This document shows, one piece after another, positions 63,463 to 64,000 of a stretch of 64,000 nucleotides of DNA. The DNA is from Pseudomonas sp. L5B5 (GTDB lineage Bacteria; Pseudomonadota; Gammaproteobacteria; Pseudomonadales; Pseudomonadaceae): NCBI RefSeq assembly GCF_020520285.1, contig NZ_CP084742.1:4278001-4342000 (forward strand), in the 5' to 3' direction. The notes beneath the pieces are model-generated. The model was not told the origin of the DNA. It searched no databases and saw only the letters and a list, made by a program, of their open reading frames with translations. Both the position numbers and the translations under genes were made by a program. Positions within the stretch are counted from its first letter, which is position 1. Each line of letters opens with the position of its first letter.

Positions 63463-64000
63463 ATGCAACACGAAACCCACACTCACGGCATCAATATGTC
63501 TGCCCTGGGCCGCGACAAGCAGAGCCTGAGCCTGGAACAGGAAACCGTGGCCATCGAAGTGCCCGGCCTGAGCCTGTTCTACGGCGAGAAACAAGCGCTG
63601 TTCGACGTCAGCATGAACATCCCCAAGCAGCGCGTGACTGCCTTCATCGGTCCGTCCGGCTGCGGCAAGTCGACCCTGCTGCGCACCTTCAACCGCATGA
63701 ACGACCTGGTGGACGGCTGCCGCGTGGAGGGTGCGATCAACCTCTACGGCAACAACATCTACCGCAAGGGCGAAGACGTGGCCGAGCTGCGTCGCCGGGT
63801 CGGCATGGTGTTCCAGAAGCCCAACCCGTTCCCCAAGACCATCTATGAGAACGTGGTCTATGGCCTGCGCATCCAGGGCATCAACAAGAAGCGCGTGCTC
63901 GACGAAGCCGTGGAGTGGGCGCTCAAGGGCGCGGCGCTGTGGGATGAGGTCAAGGACCGCCTGCACGACTCGGCCCTGGGCCTGTCTGGCGGTCAGCAGC
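63463..64000 (+). CDS. pstB: Phosphate ABC transporter ATPase PstB (cut by window end)
   Basis: The first 179 residues of PstB are present. After a His-rich start ([16 protein letters not shown]) come the core beginning [20 protein letters not shown], Walker [10 protein letters not shown] (about residues 64-72), the Q-loop [15 protein letters not shown] (about 116-130) and the ABC signature LSGGQQ just at the window edge. GGGAG precedes the ATG. It powers PstCA and takes part in PhoR signalling with PhoU, which would be expected next. Confidence 0.95.
   Translation, partial: MQHETHTHGINMSALGRDKQSLSLEQETVAIEVPGLSLFYGEKQALFDVSMNIPKQRVTAFIGPSGCGKSTLLRTFNRMNDLVDGCRVEGAINLYGNNIYRKGEDVAELRRRVGMVFQKPNPFPKTIYENVVYGLRIQGINKKRVLDEAVEWALKGAALWDEVKDRLHDSALGLSGGQQ

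Overview
The window is bacterial chromosome from a fluorescent Pseudomonas, most likely the P. fluorescens/protegens/chlororaphis complex. The case rests on high GC, densely packed genes and typical Pseudomonas REP/REPIN elements (GGGAGCTTGCTCCC and GCGAGCAAGCTCGC cores). It also rests on gene content and order that I recall from the P. aeruginosa purK-purE-aspA-pycB-pycA-pycR-rccR-uvrD region, followed by a pst operon with unusually long PstC and PstA. I see no rRNA, tRNA, CRISPR array, prophage or insertion sequence.

Layout. Bases 1-10.5 kb hold a CPA2 cation/proton antiporter, a SUKH protein, a Tim44-like exported protein, a single-domain EamA transporter, uvrD, a membrane PAS-PAS-GGDEF-EAL protein and the carbon regulator rccR. 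Bases 10.5-17.6 kb hold three poorly known genes and the divergent pycR / pycA-pycB pyruvate carboxylase locus. Bases 17.7-19.5 kb hold an AT-rich promoter with four AATGCATT sites that drives a hipA-like gene and then an Xre-type gene, the reverse of the classical hipBA order. Bases 19.5-27 kb hold an amino-acid-type ABC transporter without its ATPase, a homocysteine S-methyltransferase, two GNATs, a PaiB-like protein, a MocR/PdxR-type regulator whose linker is a DnaA-box-like minisatellite, and a YeeE/YedE sulfur transporter. Bases 27.0-27.8 kb are a six-copy REP-containing tandem array.

Bases 27.8-38.5 kb encode a polyamine-binding protein with an acetylpolyamine amidohydrolase, two tandem ankyrin-repeat paralogues, an AraC regulator, a small exported protein, asparaginase and an AGCS symporter. 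Bases 38.9-46.4 kb are the most unusual part. Seven minus-strand genes, every one overlapping the next, encode a FabH-like ketosynthase III, an NAD-dependent epimerase/reductase, an MBL hydrolase, a PaaK/F390-type adenylate-forming ligase, an ATP-grasp ligase, a GNAT and a Rieske oxygenase. This looks like a compact biosynthetic operon whose product I cannot name. Bases 46.4-49.1 kb hold a YcxB-like protein, an unknown protein, and a DUF6124-like gene behind a strongly structured leader region.

Bases 49.1-64 kb return to conserved core: aspA with a divergent LysR gene, purE-purK behind a terminator-like leader hairpin, a GlsB/YeaQ membrane protein, a DUF3299 protein, a hexose-6-phosphate mutarotase, a YciA-type thioesterase, an MHS-type MFS transporter, and pstS-pstC-pstA-pstB. 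There are PHO boxes before pstS and before pstC. The window ends inside pstB.

The core genes cover anaplerosis (pycAB, aspA, with RccR and PycR as regulators), purine synthesis, DNA repair and phosphate uptake. The accessory layer is the seven-gene operon, the hipA locus, the ankyrin pair and the repeat arrays.
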